39,153 bases of DNA from Verrucomicrobiota bacterium (GCA_018898455.1 JAHIJO010000009.1:1-39153), one strand, 5' to 3'. Numbered from the stretch's first letter, positions 6,896-15,607 are shown. Numbers and translations are program-made. The notes: generated from the letters alone by a model not told the origin.

Positions 6896-8172
6896 GGCGG
6901 GGACACCGGCGTGTCGGAATAGCCGAAGGCATCCCGGACCAGGGTCCGGGCCTCGGCCAGGCTTTCGCGATCATGGGCATGAAGGACGGCCAGCGGCTCG
7001 CCCTGTTCCACGGGTTCGCCTATTTTTTTCAGCGCGGAAACTCCCACGGCGTGATCAATAGAATCCGTCACGCGGGTTCGTCCGGCGCCGAGGATCAGGC
7101 AGGCTTTGCCAATGCGCCCGGCGTCAACCGATTGGATAAATCCGGAGCGCTCGGCCGGCAGTGGTTCCCGGATCGGAGCCTCGGGCAGGAGTTCCGGCCG
7201 ATCCAGCGCCCGGACATCTCCGCCGTGGAGTCGCACCATGGTCTGGAACCGTTCAAAAGCTTCACCGGACCGGATTTTTTCGCGGAGGAGATCGAGCGCC
7301 GCGGACCGGTCTGAAGCCTTCTGGCCGACGATCAGCATCCGGGCGCCGAGTTCCAGGGTAAGCTCCGCCACGTCGGCGGGTCCGCCGCCTTTCAAAATCT
7401 CGAGGGCTTCCCGGACCTCCAGGGCGTTGCCGGCGGTCCGACCCAGCGGCTGGTTCATATTGGTGATCAGCGCGGCCATGCGCAGGCCCAGCCGCGTTCC
7501 CACCTGCATCAATTGGCCGGCCAGCGCTTCCGCGTCCTTGATGGTTTTCATGAACGCGCCGGATCCCCATTTGACGTCCATGACCAATCCATTCAAACCC
7601 GCCGCCAGTTTCTTGCTGAGAATACTGGCCACGATGAGCGGGATGGAAGGCACCGTGCCGGTGACGTCGCGGAGCGCATAGAGTTTGCGGTCGGCGGGTG
7701 CGATCCGATCGGACTGGCCGACCATACAGCATCCGCAGGAGCTCAAAACATGGAGCAATTCTTTCTCGTCGAGTCCGACCCGGTAACCGGGGATGGATTC
7801 GAGCTTGTCGAGCGTGCCGCCGGTGATACCCAGTCCGCGACCGGAGATCATGGGCACGATCAGGCCGCAGGCGGCGGCCAGCGGGGCCAGGACCAGGGAA
7901 ATCTTGTCGCCGATGCCGCCGGTGGAATGCTTGTCGATTTTCGGGCCCGTGATCGAGGCCGTGTCGAGGATAACACCCGAATCCCGCATGGCGCGGGTCA
8001 GGCCGGCGGTTTCATCGGGAGTCATGTCGCGCCAGAGAATGGCCATGGCCAGGGCCGACATCTGGTAATCGGGAATCGTGCCGGCCACATAGCCATTGAC
8101 GAAGAACCGGAGTTCTTCCTCCGCCAGGGCCTGGCCGTCCCGCTTCTTCTCGATGATCCATTGCGGTATCAT
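6883..8172 (-). CDS. deoA: thymidine / pyrimidine-nucleoside phosphorylase
   Basis: The 429-residue protein, from the ATG at 8172, reversibly phosphorolyses pyrimidine (deoxy)nucleosides. Landmarks include IIEKKRDG at the N-terminus, the phosphate-binding KHSTGGIGDK, and the family signature SGRGLGITGGTLDKLESIPGY. VMDVKWGSGAFM follows, then the domain that closes over the substrate. The frame can be extended to 8268, but the shorter start matches the usual family N-terminus; no ribosome site is obvious. Whether it is a strict thymidine phosphorylase or a broader pyrimidine phosphorylase cannot be told from sequence alone. The 3' end overlaps the converging nucleotidyltransferase remnant. With PNP and cdd it makes up a nucleoside salvage group. 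Confidence 0.93.
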   Translation of the reverse strand: MIPQWIIEKKRDGQALAEEELRFFVNGYVAGTIPDYQMSALAMAILWRDMTPDETAGLTRAMRDSGVILDTASITGPKIDKHSTGGIGDKISLVLAPLAAACGLIVPMISGRGLGITGGTLDKLESIPGYRVGLDEKELLHVLSSCGCCMVGQSDRIAPADRKLYALRDVTGTVPSIPLIVASILSKKLAAGLNGLVMDVKWGSGAFMKTIKDAEALAGQLMQVGTRLGLRMAALITNMNQPLGRTAGNALEVREALEILKGGGPADVAELTLELGARMLIVGQKASDRSAALDLLREKIRSGEAFERFQTMVRLHGGDVRALDRPELLPEAPIREPLPAERSGFIQSVDAGRIGKACLILGAGRTRVTDSIDHAVGVSALKKIGEPVEQGEPLAVLHAHDRESLAEARTLVRDAFGYSDTPVSPPRQP

Positions 8173-8421
8173 GACGAAAGGAAGGATAGAAAGAGTGGGG
8201 GCCAAAGTCAATGGGGTAGTGGCGCCAACGCATCCCGTCGCGCAATTCGTCGAGGATTTTCTTGCCATGCGTTTTTTGTTGACTCTGCATAACGATTACC
8301 TAGCATACCTTCAAGTAATTTGATAATGACTCATCGGGTTAATGATCGTAGTGGTATTGGCAGTCTGACGGATAGGTGATGGATACAAAATGGCTGGGTT
8401 TCTAAAAAAGGAGGCTAAGAC

Positions 8422-8853
8422 ATGGAAAAGGTGACGAAGGAAAAACAACTCACGGTTGTCATGCAGAACACGATGGGAACGCTCGCCGAGGTCACGGGGG
8501 TGGTGGCAGACAAATGTGTGAACATTGAAAATGTCTGTGCCTATACGGTTGGCGACGTGGCCGTGGTCCACCTTCTGACGAATGACAATGAGCAGGCAAG
8601 AACGGCGCTGGAGAAAGAAGGCTACCGGGTGGTGGAGACGGAGGTGATTTTGGTGCACGTGTGGAATCGTCCGGGTTCTTTGTCCGCAATGGCCGCGAAG
8701 TTCCGGCAACATGCGATCAACATTCAGTATGTCTACGGAACAAGTTCGCTGGGAGGGGAGAAGATGACCATCGTCTTCTCCTCGGAGGATAACGATAAGG
8801 CCGCGGAAGTCTTCGATTCGATGGTGATTGAAGAGGCACAGGAGACGGTCTGA
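8422..8853 (+). CDS. tandem ACT-domain protein
   Basis: The 143-residue protein consists of two ACT-like regulatory modules (about residues 8-72 and 75-140). Each has the pattern of a strand, a short glycine/proline turn and a helix (TMGTLAEVTGVVAD and NRPGSLSAMAAKFRQ). ACT domains bind amino acids or other small ligands, and stand-alone tandem forms are thought to be regulators. A strong ribosome site (AAAGGAGG) lies nine bases upstream. It is the first gene of a three-gene plus-strand run; the Fe-S protein starts 12 bases after its stop. No enzyme domain is attached, so it may modulate a partner protein. The ligand is unknown. Confidence 0.8.
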   Translation: MEKVTKEKQLTVVMQNTMGTLAEVTGVVADKCVNIENVCAYTVGDVAVVHLLTNDNEQARTALEKEGYRVVETEVILVHVWNRPGSLSAMAAKFRQHAINIQYVYGTSSLGGEKMTIVFSSEDNDKAAEVFDSMVIEEAQETV

Positions 8854-8865
8854 GGGTCTAATCCT

Positions 8866-10002
8866 ATGATCCGTGAAGATGGAAGATACCGTCTTTTACA
8901 ACAGCATCTGGACAAACAGGCGGTCGGGTTTCCGGCAGCCGGGTCGGGTTCCGATATCCGCTTGCTCAAAAGGCTTTTTACGCCGGACGAAGTCAAAATC
9001 GCCCTGCGGCTCTCTTACCAGCCGACTCCTTTGGGCCCGATCGTCGCCGGCGCGGCTCCCGAGTTTTCGGCCGGGCAGACCGAACGCCTGCTCGACAGCA
9101 TGTTCATGAAAGGCGCCATCGGGTGGAAAGTAAAGGATGGGCTCAGCCACTGGTATGTCATGCCGCTGGTCGTCGGCATGTACGAAGCCCAAGACGGCAA
9201 TCCCACTCCGGAATTCCTGGCCGATGCCGGCGCCTATATGAAGACCCTGGGTTATGGTAAGGCTTTTCTGGCCGTTAAACCCTCCCAGATGCGGACCATT
9301 CCCATCCACAAAAGCATACCCGTGGAACATCCCGTCGCCACCTACGATCAAATCCGAGCCATTATCCAAACCGCGCGTGGTCCTTTTGTCGTATTGCCCT
9401 GCATTTGCCGTGCGGGTGCGGCCATCAGGAACAAACCGTGCAAAAAAACAGTCCGCCTGGAAACCTGCCTTGGATTTGGCGACGTAGCCGGCATGCTGCT
9501 GCGCCGCAAGCATGGACGCGAAATAAACCGGGACGAAGCGCTGGCGATCCTCCGGCAGAATGAGGATGACGGCTTGGTCCTGCAACCCGCCAACGCGCAA
9601 CAGCCGGAGTTCGTGTGTTCCTGTTGCGGTTGCTGTTGTGGAATGCTCTCCTTCCAGAAGTTTCTGCCTCACCCGGTGGACTTCTGGACAAGCAATTTTT
9701 ACGCAGAAGTCGCCAGGGACGTGTGCTCGCGCTGCGGTAAATGCGTTGCCCGTTGTCAAGTCCAGGCCGTCAGCCTGACCGGTCCGAACGGCAAGGCGCG
9801 CATCAACTTAAGCCGATGCATCGGTTGCGGCCTGTGCATCCCGACTTGCCCGTCGCACGCGATCCGGATCAAAACCAAGGAGCCGCAAACGATCCCTCCG
9901 AAAAACGAAGAGGATCTTTATGACCGGATCATGGCAAACAAAAAGAGGGCTTGGGGACAATTCCTGATGCTGCTGAAAACGATCTTAAGGTTGAGGCAGT
10001 GA
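8866..10002 (+). CDS. Fe-S protein with two C-terminal 4Fe-4S clusters and a Cys-rich middle region
   Basis: The 378-residue protein begins with a helical segment that may be winged-helix-like (LLKRLFTPDEVKIALRLSY). The central region has many Cys: PCICRAG, KPCKK and ETCLGFG, then a dense FVCSCCGCCCGML near residue 260. At the C-terminus are two ferredoxin-type motifs, CSRCGKCVARC and CIGCGLCIPTCP. Such proteins are usually redox carriers or electron-transfer subunits. The dense CCGCCCG motif is seen in uncharacterised ferredoxin-domain proteins, and its ligand is not known to me. There is no signal peptide, so it is cytoplasmic. It lies between the ACT protein and the M28 lipoprotein, whose roles do not obviously fit a single pathway. 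Confidence 0.82.
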   Translation: MIREDGRYRLLQQHLDKQAVGFPAAGSGSDIRLLKRLFTPDEVKIALRLSYQPTPLGPIVAGAAPEFSAGQTERLLDSMFMKGAIGWKVKDGLSHWYVMPLVVGMYEAQDGNPTPEFLADAGAYMKTLGYGKAFLAVKPSQMRTIPIHKSIPVEHPVATYDQIRAIIQTARGPFVVLPCICRAGAAIRNKPCKKTVRLETCLGFGDVAGMLLRRKHGREINRDEALAILRQNEDDGLVLQPANAQQPEFVCSCCGCCCGMLSFQKFLPHPVDFWTSNFYAEVARDVCSRCGKCVARCQVQAVSLTGPNGKARINLSRCIGCGLCIPTCPSHAIRIKTKEPQTIPPKNEEDLYDRIMANKKRAWGQFLMLLKTILRLRQ

Positions 10003-10031
10003 CGGGGGATACCCGGACAGCATAGTTAGCC

Positions 10032-11027
10032 ATGATTATACTAAGCCTTTATCGAGCGCTGACGTTGCGCGCCGGCGGATGGATGACGGCGTGCCTGCTA
10101 TTGGGAGCGATCGGATGCCGGCCGGCGCCGTCCTTCGCACCCGCTTTCCTGAACCCTGATCGAATGAACAGCGTCGCCGCGCTGGAGGAAGCGCAAGCCC
10201 TGGCAGCCATCCGGCCGCGCGAGGCGGGAACACCGGGCGCGCAGAAAGCCGCCAGGCATCTGTTGGGGCGCCTGCAAGCCCTGACCATTCAGGCTTCGCC
10301 GGATACCTTTGAGGATGCGTGTCCCGGCGGGCCGGCCGTATTTCAAAACGTGATCGGCGTCATTCCGGCGGTCCGTTCGGACGGCAATAACAATGCAACG
10401 GGGTGGGTGATTCTCGGATCGCACTACGATACCAAATCCGACCTGGGGGACGCTTTTGAAGGCGCCAACGATTCGGCGTCCAGCTCGGGCCTGCTCCTGG
10501 AACTGGCCCGGCTGATCAAGACCGACGGGCGGTTTCCGTTCAATGTCCTGATCGTATTTTTCGACGGCGAGGAATGCCGTCGGCAATATGGGCCGCAGGA
10601 TGGATTGCATGGGAGCCGGCGGCTGGCCAAACAGTTGCAGACTGACGGGCGGGCGCTGACGGTGCAGGCCGTGATCATCCTGGACATGGTGGGGGACAAG
10701 GATTTGAGCGTGACGCTCCCGAGAAACGGGACGCCATCCCTGATGACCGCTGTGTTTCGCGCCGCGGAAGCGGAAGGGGTTCGGGACCGTTTTTCGTTGG
10801 CTCCGACCGAATTACTGGATGATCACCAGCCGTTCCTGGAGGCGGGGATGCCGGCGGTGGATGTGATTGACTTTGAATACGGCTCCGTGCCGGGTAAAAA
10901 CGATTACTGGCACACGCCGGCGGATACGATGGATAAATTGAGCGCCGAAAGCCTGGCCACGGTGGGCCGGGTGGTGGTCCGGATGCTCAATGAATTGGCG
11001 GCCGGCTCCAGAAATCCGTATAGGTAG
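10032..11027 (+). CDS. M28-family zinc peptidase / glutaminyl-peptide cyclotransferase-like lipoprotein
   Basis: The 331-residue protein has an N-terminal signal ending in LLGAIGC, a lipobox that would anchor it to a membrane after export. The zinc-peptidase core follows: HYDTK (H131, D133), GANDSASSSG (Asp near 147), FFDGEEC (catalytic Glu), DMVGD and YWHTPADT (His). The insert DGLHGSRRLA and the end segment resemble glutaminyl cyclases, which form N-terminal pyroglutamate. Both aminopeptidase and cyclase activities share this fold. I favour a cyclase-like member, but sequence alone does not settle it. It starts 29 bases after the Fe-S gene on the same strand. Confidence 0.82.
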   Translation: MIILSLYRALTLRAGGWMTACLLLGAIGCRPAPSFAPAFLNPDRMNSVAALEEAQALAAIRPREAGTPGAQKAARHLLGRLQALTIQASPDTFEDACPGGPAVFQNVIGVIPAVRSDGNNNATGWVILGSHYDTKSDLGDAFEGANDSASSSGLLLELARLIKTDGRFPFNVLIVFFDGEECRRQYGPQDGLHGSRRLAKQLQTDGRALTVQAVIILDMVGDKDLSVTLPRNGTPSLMTAVFRAAEAEGVRDRFSLAPTELLDDHQPFLEAGMPAVDVIDFEYGSVPGKNDYWHTPADTMDKLSAESLATVGRVVVRMLNELAAGSRNPYR

Positions 11028-11061
11028 CGCAGACTATTCCGTCAGAGAGGAGGATCAACCT

Positions 11062-11115
11062 GTGCTGCCTGTTTGGCGAAGTGTAAGTGATAAAATCTCA
11101 GTGGTAAAAAATTAA
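11062..11115 (+). CDS. possible 17-residue micro-ORF with a strong ribosome site
   Basis: AGAGAGGAGG (11044-11053) is followed after eight bases by GTG CTG CCT and a short frame ending in TAA at 11113-11115. The predicted peptide is MLPVWRSVSDKISVVKN. The ribosome site is better than those of most genes here, but the length gives no statistical support and the site may be chance. Confidence 0.2.
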   Translation: MLPVWRSVSDKISVVKN

Positions 11116-11188
11116 TTTATTACGAGGAGCGGTTGCGGATAAAATGTGCGCGGTGAGGGTACCCCGTCTCCAAAAAGAAGTCCGAAAT

Positions 11189-11232
11189 GGAGACGCCGTG
11201 CCCTCCCACGGCGCGTGTCCGTCCATTTTTTT
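11189..11232 (+). terminator. possible terminator for the 8422-11027 gene run
   Basis: CGCCGTG (11194-11200) pairs with CACGGCG (11207-11213) around CCCTCC. The flanking GGAGACG and CGTGTCC extend the stem with a mismatch. Seven T residues follow at 11226-11232. It lies about 160 bases after the M28 stop, so the assignment is tentative. A separate eight-base pair, CGTCTCCA and TGGAGACG, joins 11165-11172 to 11188-11195. Confidence 0.4.
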
Positions 11233-11255
11233 ACACAGTCAAAGAGCATGCGCAG

Positions 11256-11292
11256 AAAAAGGCGCCACGGAATCGGTCTTCCGTGGCGCCTT
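11256..11292 (-). terminator. Rho-independent terminator of the FG-GAP repeat gene
   Basis: A perfect 14-base-pair stem (11259-11272 with 11279-11292, arm AAGGCGCCACGGAA) has a six-base loop. On the minus strand it runs directly into TTTTT. It begins 24 bases after the stop of the gene ending at 11317. Confidence 0.88.
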
Positions 11293-11316
11293 AAGACTGC
11301 TTATTGTCGGCGCCTA

Positions 11317-13404
11317 CTACTGCGGCGCGAGCGGCAAGGTAACCGTCATGTAGCCTGCGCTGGACAGCTTCACGGACAAGACACCCGCGATCGTGTTGAC
11401 GACCGCCGGATCGGCCTTGGCGTCACCGTCGAAATCACCATATACGTCCGCGGAGTTGGTGTCACCCAGTCCGGAGAGCGTATAGATGAGATAATTGGCG
11501 GACGACAACGCGAAAGCCCATAACCCATTGCTGTTACGGTACATTGCCGGATCGGCCTTGCCGTCCCCGTCGAAATCGCCGCTTACCGGCACATAATTGG
11601 TGCTGCCGAAATCGCTGAGCTCATAGATGAGATAGTTTTCAGAAGAAAGCTTGAAGATCCAGTTGCCGTTAGCGGCATGGTAAATAGCCGGATCGGCCTT
11701 GAGATCGCCGTCGAAGTCGCCATCCACCTGGGTATATCCGGCGCCGCCGAAGCCGGCGACGGTTGCCAGTCCGTAGCCGCTGGCGGAAAGCTTCACGGCG
11801 AAGGTACCGGACGATTCCCGGTACACTGCCGGGTCGGCCTTACCGTCACCATCGAAGTCACCGGTGATTGGCACGTAGCCGGATCCGCCGAGGTCGGTGA
11901 CGGAAGCCTGGGCGTACCCGCTGCCGGATAATTGAACCGTCATCGTGTTCGAGGCGGCACAATAGATGGCCGGGTCGGCCTTGAGATCGCCGTCGAAATC
12001 GCCGGCGGTCGATACCCAACCGGTTCCGCCGAAGTTCGTTATGGGAACAGGTGTATAACCGGCGGAGGATAATAATATCTGCCATGTTCCCAGGTATGCC
12101 AGATACATTGCCGGATCGGAGATGCGGTCGCCGTCAAAATCACCGGCTACCCAGTTGAAACCCGAGTCAGGGGTTTCACCCACCGGTCCCATTTCGGCCG
12201 CAACAGGGCTGTGGAAGGTGAACGTGAACCACGCTTCATAGCCCAAATCACCCACTCCGTCGCCATTGTAGTCATACACGATGTTGGTGCCGCCGGAAAT
12301 ACGGATAAAGGTCGGCGGCACGGCGGCGGTATCCTCTTCGCTGGCGCCGTCGGCCATGAAATGCGTGACATAGCCCATAAGTACGTTGGTGGCCATGTCC
12401 ACGTTGGTGACGCCGAACTGTGCCAGCTTGGTGTCCGGAATGAACGTCTTGAGGTAACTGGTGGTATTGCTGTGGCCGTTGACTCGCAGGCCTACCCGCG
12501 AACTCGTGCTGTTGTTCGTCGGCCCCACGTCCATGTAATGCGCGGTGGTGCACATCAGAATCCCTTCCATCTCAGCCGCTTGGTTGGTATCCGCCATAAA
12601 TATCGGCGCAAACCCAACAGACGCCTGAAAATTCGCCGAGTAATTATTGCGCCATGGACTGCAACTGGTGACGTCCAGAACTAACCGGCCGGGACCATTT
12701 GAAGCAGCCGTAGAAACCGGGGTCCAGATAAAGCGCTTGATTTCGCCAAAGCCCATGATACTGGTCGGGCGGGCGTGCAGGTTCATGTCAAACCGGAACG
12801 GCGTGCCGACCGGCTTGTACGCGGCCGTATCATTATAGGCAATATCCCACTGTTCCTCAGTCATGTCCGGAGCGCCGGTTGGATTGGCGTTCTGCAGGTT
12901 ACAGCCGACGTAGGCCACACCACTGGGATCCATGACCCAGCCAATATTATTAAATATGACATTGGCGGCAATATTGGTCCACGGGCCGTTGGCGTTGTAG
13001 TTGGTGCTGGAGGCGACTTTCACGCTGTTCATGACGCCGGAGATCGTTCGGGTCACCGTCACCGTCGTGGAAAGCGTTGCTTCTTGGTATGCGCCGTCAA
13101 AATCATAGGCATTAACCGTCACGACAAAATCGCCGGTAAAATAAGGAATCCATGAGGCATTAATCCAGGTGTCGACGCCCGTTCTTTCTGACGGCAATAA
13201 AGACTGCCGCACCAGGTCATTGGTTGATTTAACTTCACAGTTTATGAAGGCGCCCGCGGTGGCGCCCGTTATGATGGCCACGATCGTCACATTACTGCCA
13301 CTGGGATTATCATGTCCCGTGACATTGATGTCGGTGATCGTAATCGCCCGAGCGCTGATCGCCAAGGCCGCTACCACTACTGCAAAAACTACTGTTGTTT
13401 TCAT
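11317..13404 (-). CDS. secreted protein with a shared paralogous domain and six FG-GAP-like repeats
   Basis: The 695-residue protein starts at the ATG at 13404, preceded by AGGAGGAG, and begins with a signal peptide (MKTTVVFAVVVAALAISARA). A short beta-rich region is followed by a domain of about 300 residues. Its landmarks GTPFRF, VTSCSPWR, VGFAPIF, TTAHY, SRVGL and NGHSNTTSYL also occur in the divergent neighbour at 13822. From about residue 415 to the end there are six repeats of about 47 residues, each with GDFDGD.KADPA and a following strand-rich stretch. This is an FG-GAP/VCBS-like, probably calcium-binding beta-propeller array. The protein is probably exported and surface-bound or released. 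No catalytic motif is seen. At DNA level the repeats recur about every 141 bases between 11400 and 12150. Confidence 0.85.
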   Translation of the reverse strand: MKTTVVFAVVVAALAISARAITITDINVTGHDNPSGSNVTIVAIITGATAGAFINCEVKSTNDLVRQSLLPSERTGVDTWINASWIPYFTGDFVVTVNAYDFDGAYQEATLSTTVTVTRTISGVMNSVKVASSTNYNANGPWTNIAANVIFNNIGWVMDPSGVAYVGCNLQNANPTGAPDMTEEQWDIAYNDTAAYKPVGTPFRFDMNLHARPTSIMGFGEIKRFIWTPVSTAASNGPGRLVLDVTSCSPWRNNYSANFQASVGFAPIFMADTNQAAEMEGILMCTTAHYMDVGPTNNSTSSRVGLRVNGHSNTTSYLKTFIPDTKLAQFGVTNVDMATNVLMGYVTHFMADGASEEDTAAVPPTFIRISGGTNIVYDYNGDGVGDLGYEAWFTFTFHSPVAAEMGPVGETPDSGFNWVAGDFDGDRISDPAMYLAYLGTWQILLSSAGYTPVPITNFGGTGWVSTAGDFDGDLKADPAIYCAASNTMTVQLSGSGYAQASVTDLGGSGYVPITGDFDGDGKADPAVYRESSGTFAVKLSASGYGLATVAGFGGAGYTQVDGDFDGDLKADPAIYHAANGNWIFKLSSENYLIYELSDFGSTNYVPVSGDFDGDGKADPAMYRNSNGLWAFALSSANYLIYTLSGLGDTNSADVYGDFDGDAKADPAVVNTIAGVLSVKLSSAGYMTVTLPLAPQ

Positions 13405-13571
13405 CCGGCTCCTCCTGATTGGGTTGTCTGAAATTACACAAACCACCATACCGCATGAATAAATATATATTCTAGCTGGGTCAGTCGGATAATGCGAGTC
13501 AAATTGTAGTCTTTTTAGTGATGGCGATGGCATAATTTGGTAATGCCTCAGTCATGGGGGGATGATTTTGT

Positions 13572-13671
13572 TGTAGCGCCACACAGTGTGCGGTGATCCT
13601 GATCCCAAGGCGCTGCGCGTTCAGAACGCGCCGCACCCAGGCTTCACCGAGGCAAGCCGTGGCGCACTACA
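13572..13671. repeat. TGTAG...CTACA palindromic element in the divergent intergenic region
   Basis: The 417-base gap 13405-13821 holds this element and a promoter. TGTAGCGCCAC (13572-13582) is inverted at 13659-13671 as GTGGCGCACTACA with a two-base insertion. Inside is a perfect seven-base stem (GCGCGTT 13615-13621, AACGCGC 13625-13631) around the three-base loop CAG, plus smaller stems. The ends match the elements at 38793-39095. Confidence 0.55.
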
Positions 13672-13733
13672 GTCCCTGCCGGGCATTTCCTCTCCCCCAT
13701 GACTGTCGGGTGACATAATTGGTTACATAATAA

Positions 13734-13761
13734 TTGACAATTCATTATGATTTACTATAAC
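13734..13761 (+). promoter_or_regulatory. sigma-70-type promoter for the gene at 13822
   Basis: TTGACA (13734-13739) is separated by 16 bases from TATAAC (13756-13761) in an AT-rich stretch. It lies about 60 bases upstream of the start codon, whose ribosome site is AGAGGA. Confidence 0.5.
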
Positions 13762-13821
13762 ATTCTAATACTAATACTATTAAATAGTAGCCCCATTAAC
13801 CATTAATAAGAGGACGGTAAT

Positions 13822-15414
13822 ATGAAAAATGGCATGGTAATTCTGACGGCGGGTTTGATTCTGTTAGGTGGCGTGAGTACGCAGGCTTTCACGATCGGCG
13901 GTCTGACTGTCACCGACAGCAACGTCGGGAATGTGCGTTTGAGCGGGACACTGGCCGGGGTCGGCATGGCCGGCGGCTTAATCGTAACCGATATGGAAGA
14001 CAGCTTTGGCATGCTTAAATTATATTCTTGGCCGGACTATGTAACATCCGGTCAGACTTCCTGGAGTTCCACCAATTGGAACCTTTACTTCCGCGGAACG
14101 TACACCGTGACAGCCCTGCCAATTGATTTAATGTCCGGTGCGGGAACTCCGGCGCAGATCAGCCATACGGTCGGTGTCGCCCGGGCCATTTCCGGCTCGC
14201 TCAACATGATGCAGTACCAGGAAGGCGCCTATAACCCGACTGGAACCTGGACCAGCGTGGACACCGGCAAAGTCAAAATGCATTGCATCGGTTATTACAC
14301 GTACGCCGTCGGTGCCAGCCTGGTCGGCTGTAATCTATTAAATGCCGCCGTGGATATCAGTAGCGAGACGGATCCCGATGTGATTGAAGCTTTGTTCAGT
14401 GACATCAGCGCGCAATACCCGCTCGGCACGCATTTCCGGTTCCACGCCAATTTTCATCAGAAGCCAGCCACCTTCATGGGGATGGGCAAAATCGAGAGTT
14501 ATAGCTGGTTGCCTACCGATGAAGCCGATCCCACCGGCTCCGGTACGCTGGGGCTGGATATCACCAGTTGCAGTCCCTGGCGCAGTGGCGCCGCCACCCC
14601 GTTGGGCGCACACGTCGGGTTTGCTCCGGTCTTCTTTGACGACCCGGAAATGCTGGCGAACTACGGCGACACGCTTCTGTGGACGACCGCGCACTATAGC
14701 GATATCGCTCCCTCCATGTCCGCCAGCAACCGGGTCGGCCTGGTAATTAACGGACACCCCGGCACAACCAATTATCTCTCGATTGTCATGACCGACGAAC
14801 TTCTGCAGAGATGGGGCGTGACCGATCCCGTAACGCAACTGACCGGCTACCTGAATAATGCGGCGATTGACGCGGGCGTGGTAACCTTCACCAGGATTGC
14901 CGCGGGCGGTGAGCCGGGAGGAAAGGCGGGTTATCTGATCCGGTTCGAGTTCATCTTCCCGGCCACGAGCCTGAAGGCCGGTGCCGCCAATTCCATCACG
15001 GCTGAAATCGGGACCGTTTCCCCAGAGCATCCCGGCTTACCCGATGTCCGCATCAACGGGTTCACCAATGACGTTTCGGTTAATTCCGGTGACAACGTCA
15101 CCTTGACCGTGCAATTGAATCCGCGCCAATATGCCGGCACCGAGGTGGATTGGTGGATTATAGCGGCTACCCCGGTCGGCTGGTACTATTATGGCTCCGA
15201 CTACAATTGGTCTCCACAGAATGATCTGACGATGATGCACCCGGTTTATCAGGGAGCGCTTTTCAGCCTGAGTTCAACCGCGGTTTTGAGCAGCTCTGCT
15301 TTACCGCAGGGCGCCTATACGTTTTATTTCGCCGTGTCGTACCCGGCAACCGGCCAGCTGGATACCAGTAATCCGTATCTCTTGTACGATAGCATCAATT
15401 TGAATGTTGAATAA
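13822..15414 (+). CDS. secreted protein, paralogue of the 11317-13404 product with an Ig-like C-terminus
   Basis: The 530-residue protein has a signal peptide (MKNGMVILTAGLILLGGVSTQA) and a ribosome site AGAGGA. Residues of about 20-395 match the divergent neighbour along their length: RAISGSLN, VGCNLLNA, GTHFRFHANFH, MGMGKIESYSWLP, ITSCSPWR, VGFAPVFF, TTAHYSD, NRVGLVINGHPGTTNYL. The last 130 residues differ. They form a beta-rich domain (DVRINGFTNDVSVNSGDNVT, then WWIIAATPVGWYYYG) of the sort found at the ends of exported proteins, probably an adhesion or sorting module. No enzyme motif is visible. A sigma-70-type promoter lies upstream and a strong terminator downstream, so it is transcribed alone. 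Confidence 0.85.
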   Translation: MKNGMVILTAGLILLGGVSTQAFTIGGLTVTDSNVGNVRLSGTLAGVGMAGGLIVTDMEDSFGMLKLYSWPDYVTSGQTSWSSTNWNLYFRGTYTVTALPIDLMSGAGTPAQISHTVGVARAISGSLNMMQYQEGAYNPTGTWTSVDTGKVKMHCIGYYTYAVGASLVGCNLLNAAVDISSETDPDVIEALFSDISAQYPLGTHFRFHANFHQKPATFMGMGKIESYSWLPTDEADPTGSGTLGLDITSCSPWRSGAATPLGAHVGFAPVFFDDPEMLANYGDTLLWTTAHYSDIAPSMSASNRVGLVINGHPGTTNYLSIVMTDELLQRWGVTDPVTQLTGYLNNAAIDAGVVTFTRIAAGGEPGGKAGYLIRFEFIFPATSLKAGAANSITAEIGTVSPEHPGLPDVRINGFTNDVSVNSGDNVTLTVQLNPRQYAGTEVDWWIIAATPVGWYYYGSDYNWSPQNDLTMMHPVYQGALFSLSSTAVLSSSALPQGAYTFYFAVSYPATGQLDTSNPYLLYDSINLNVE

Positions 15415-15440
15415 TCATTGCCGCGCATGATCCCCTGACA

Positions 15441-15480
15441 AGAAAGGGCGGCCCAAGAGCATCGGGCCGCCCTTTCTTTA
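15441..15480 (+). terminator. Rho-independent terminator after the secreted paralogue
   Basis: A 14-base arm (15441-15454, AGAAAGGGCGGCCC) pairs perfectly with 15464-15477 around a nine-base loop. The T-rich 3' arm and the following bases supply the U tract. It starts 26 bases after the stop codon. Confidence 0.88.
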
Positions 15481-15607
15481 TCCCGCCGTCGCAGGACTAC
15501 GCCGGACAAGGATGAGTCCCGCATAATATCCTTCCATCATTGATTTTTCGCAATAACACTCTATTATGGCGCCTTGACCTAGGATTCTTGATTGATGAAA
15601 GGCCGCC

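Noticed and set aside
7513..8292. Open frame of 259 codons on the plus strand
   Set aside because: It is antisense to the pyrimidine phosphorylase gene and has no recognisable motif.
11144..11353. Open frame of 69 codons after a GAGGAG site
   Set aside because: It runs through the strong minus-strand terminator and into the end of the FG-GAP gene, and the ribosome site is too far from the ATG.
11400..12150. Regular DNA repeats about 141 bases apart, considered as a CRISPR or satellite array
   Set aside because: They keep one reading frame and encode the GDFDGD repeats of a secreted protein. There are no spacer-like unique segments between short identical repeats.
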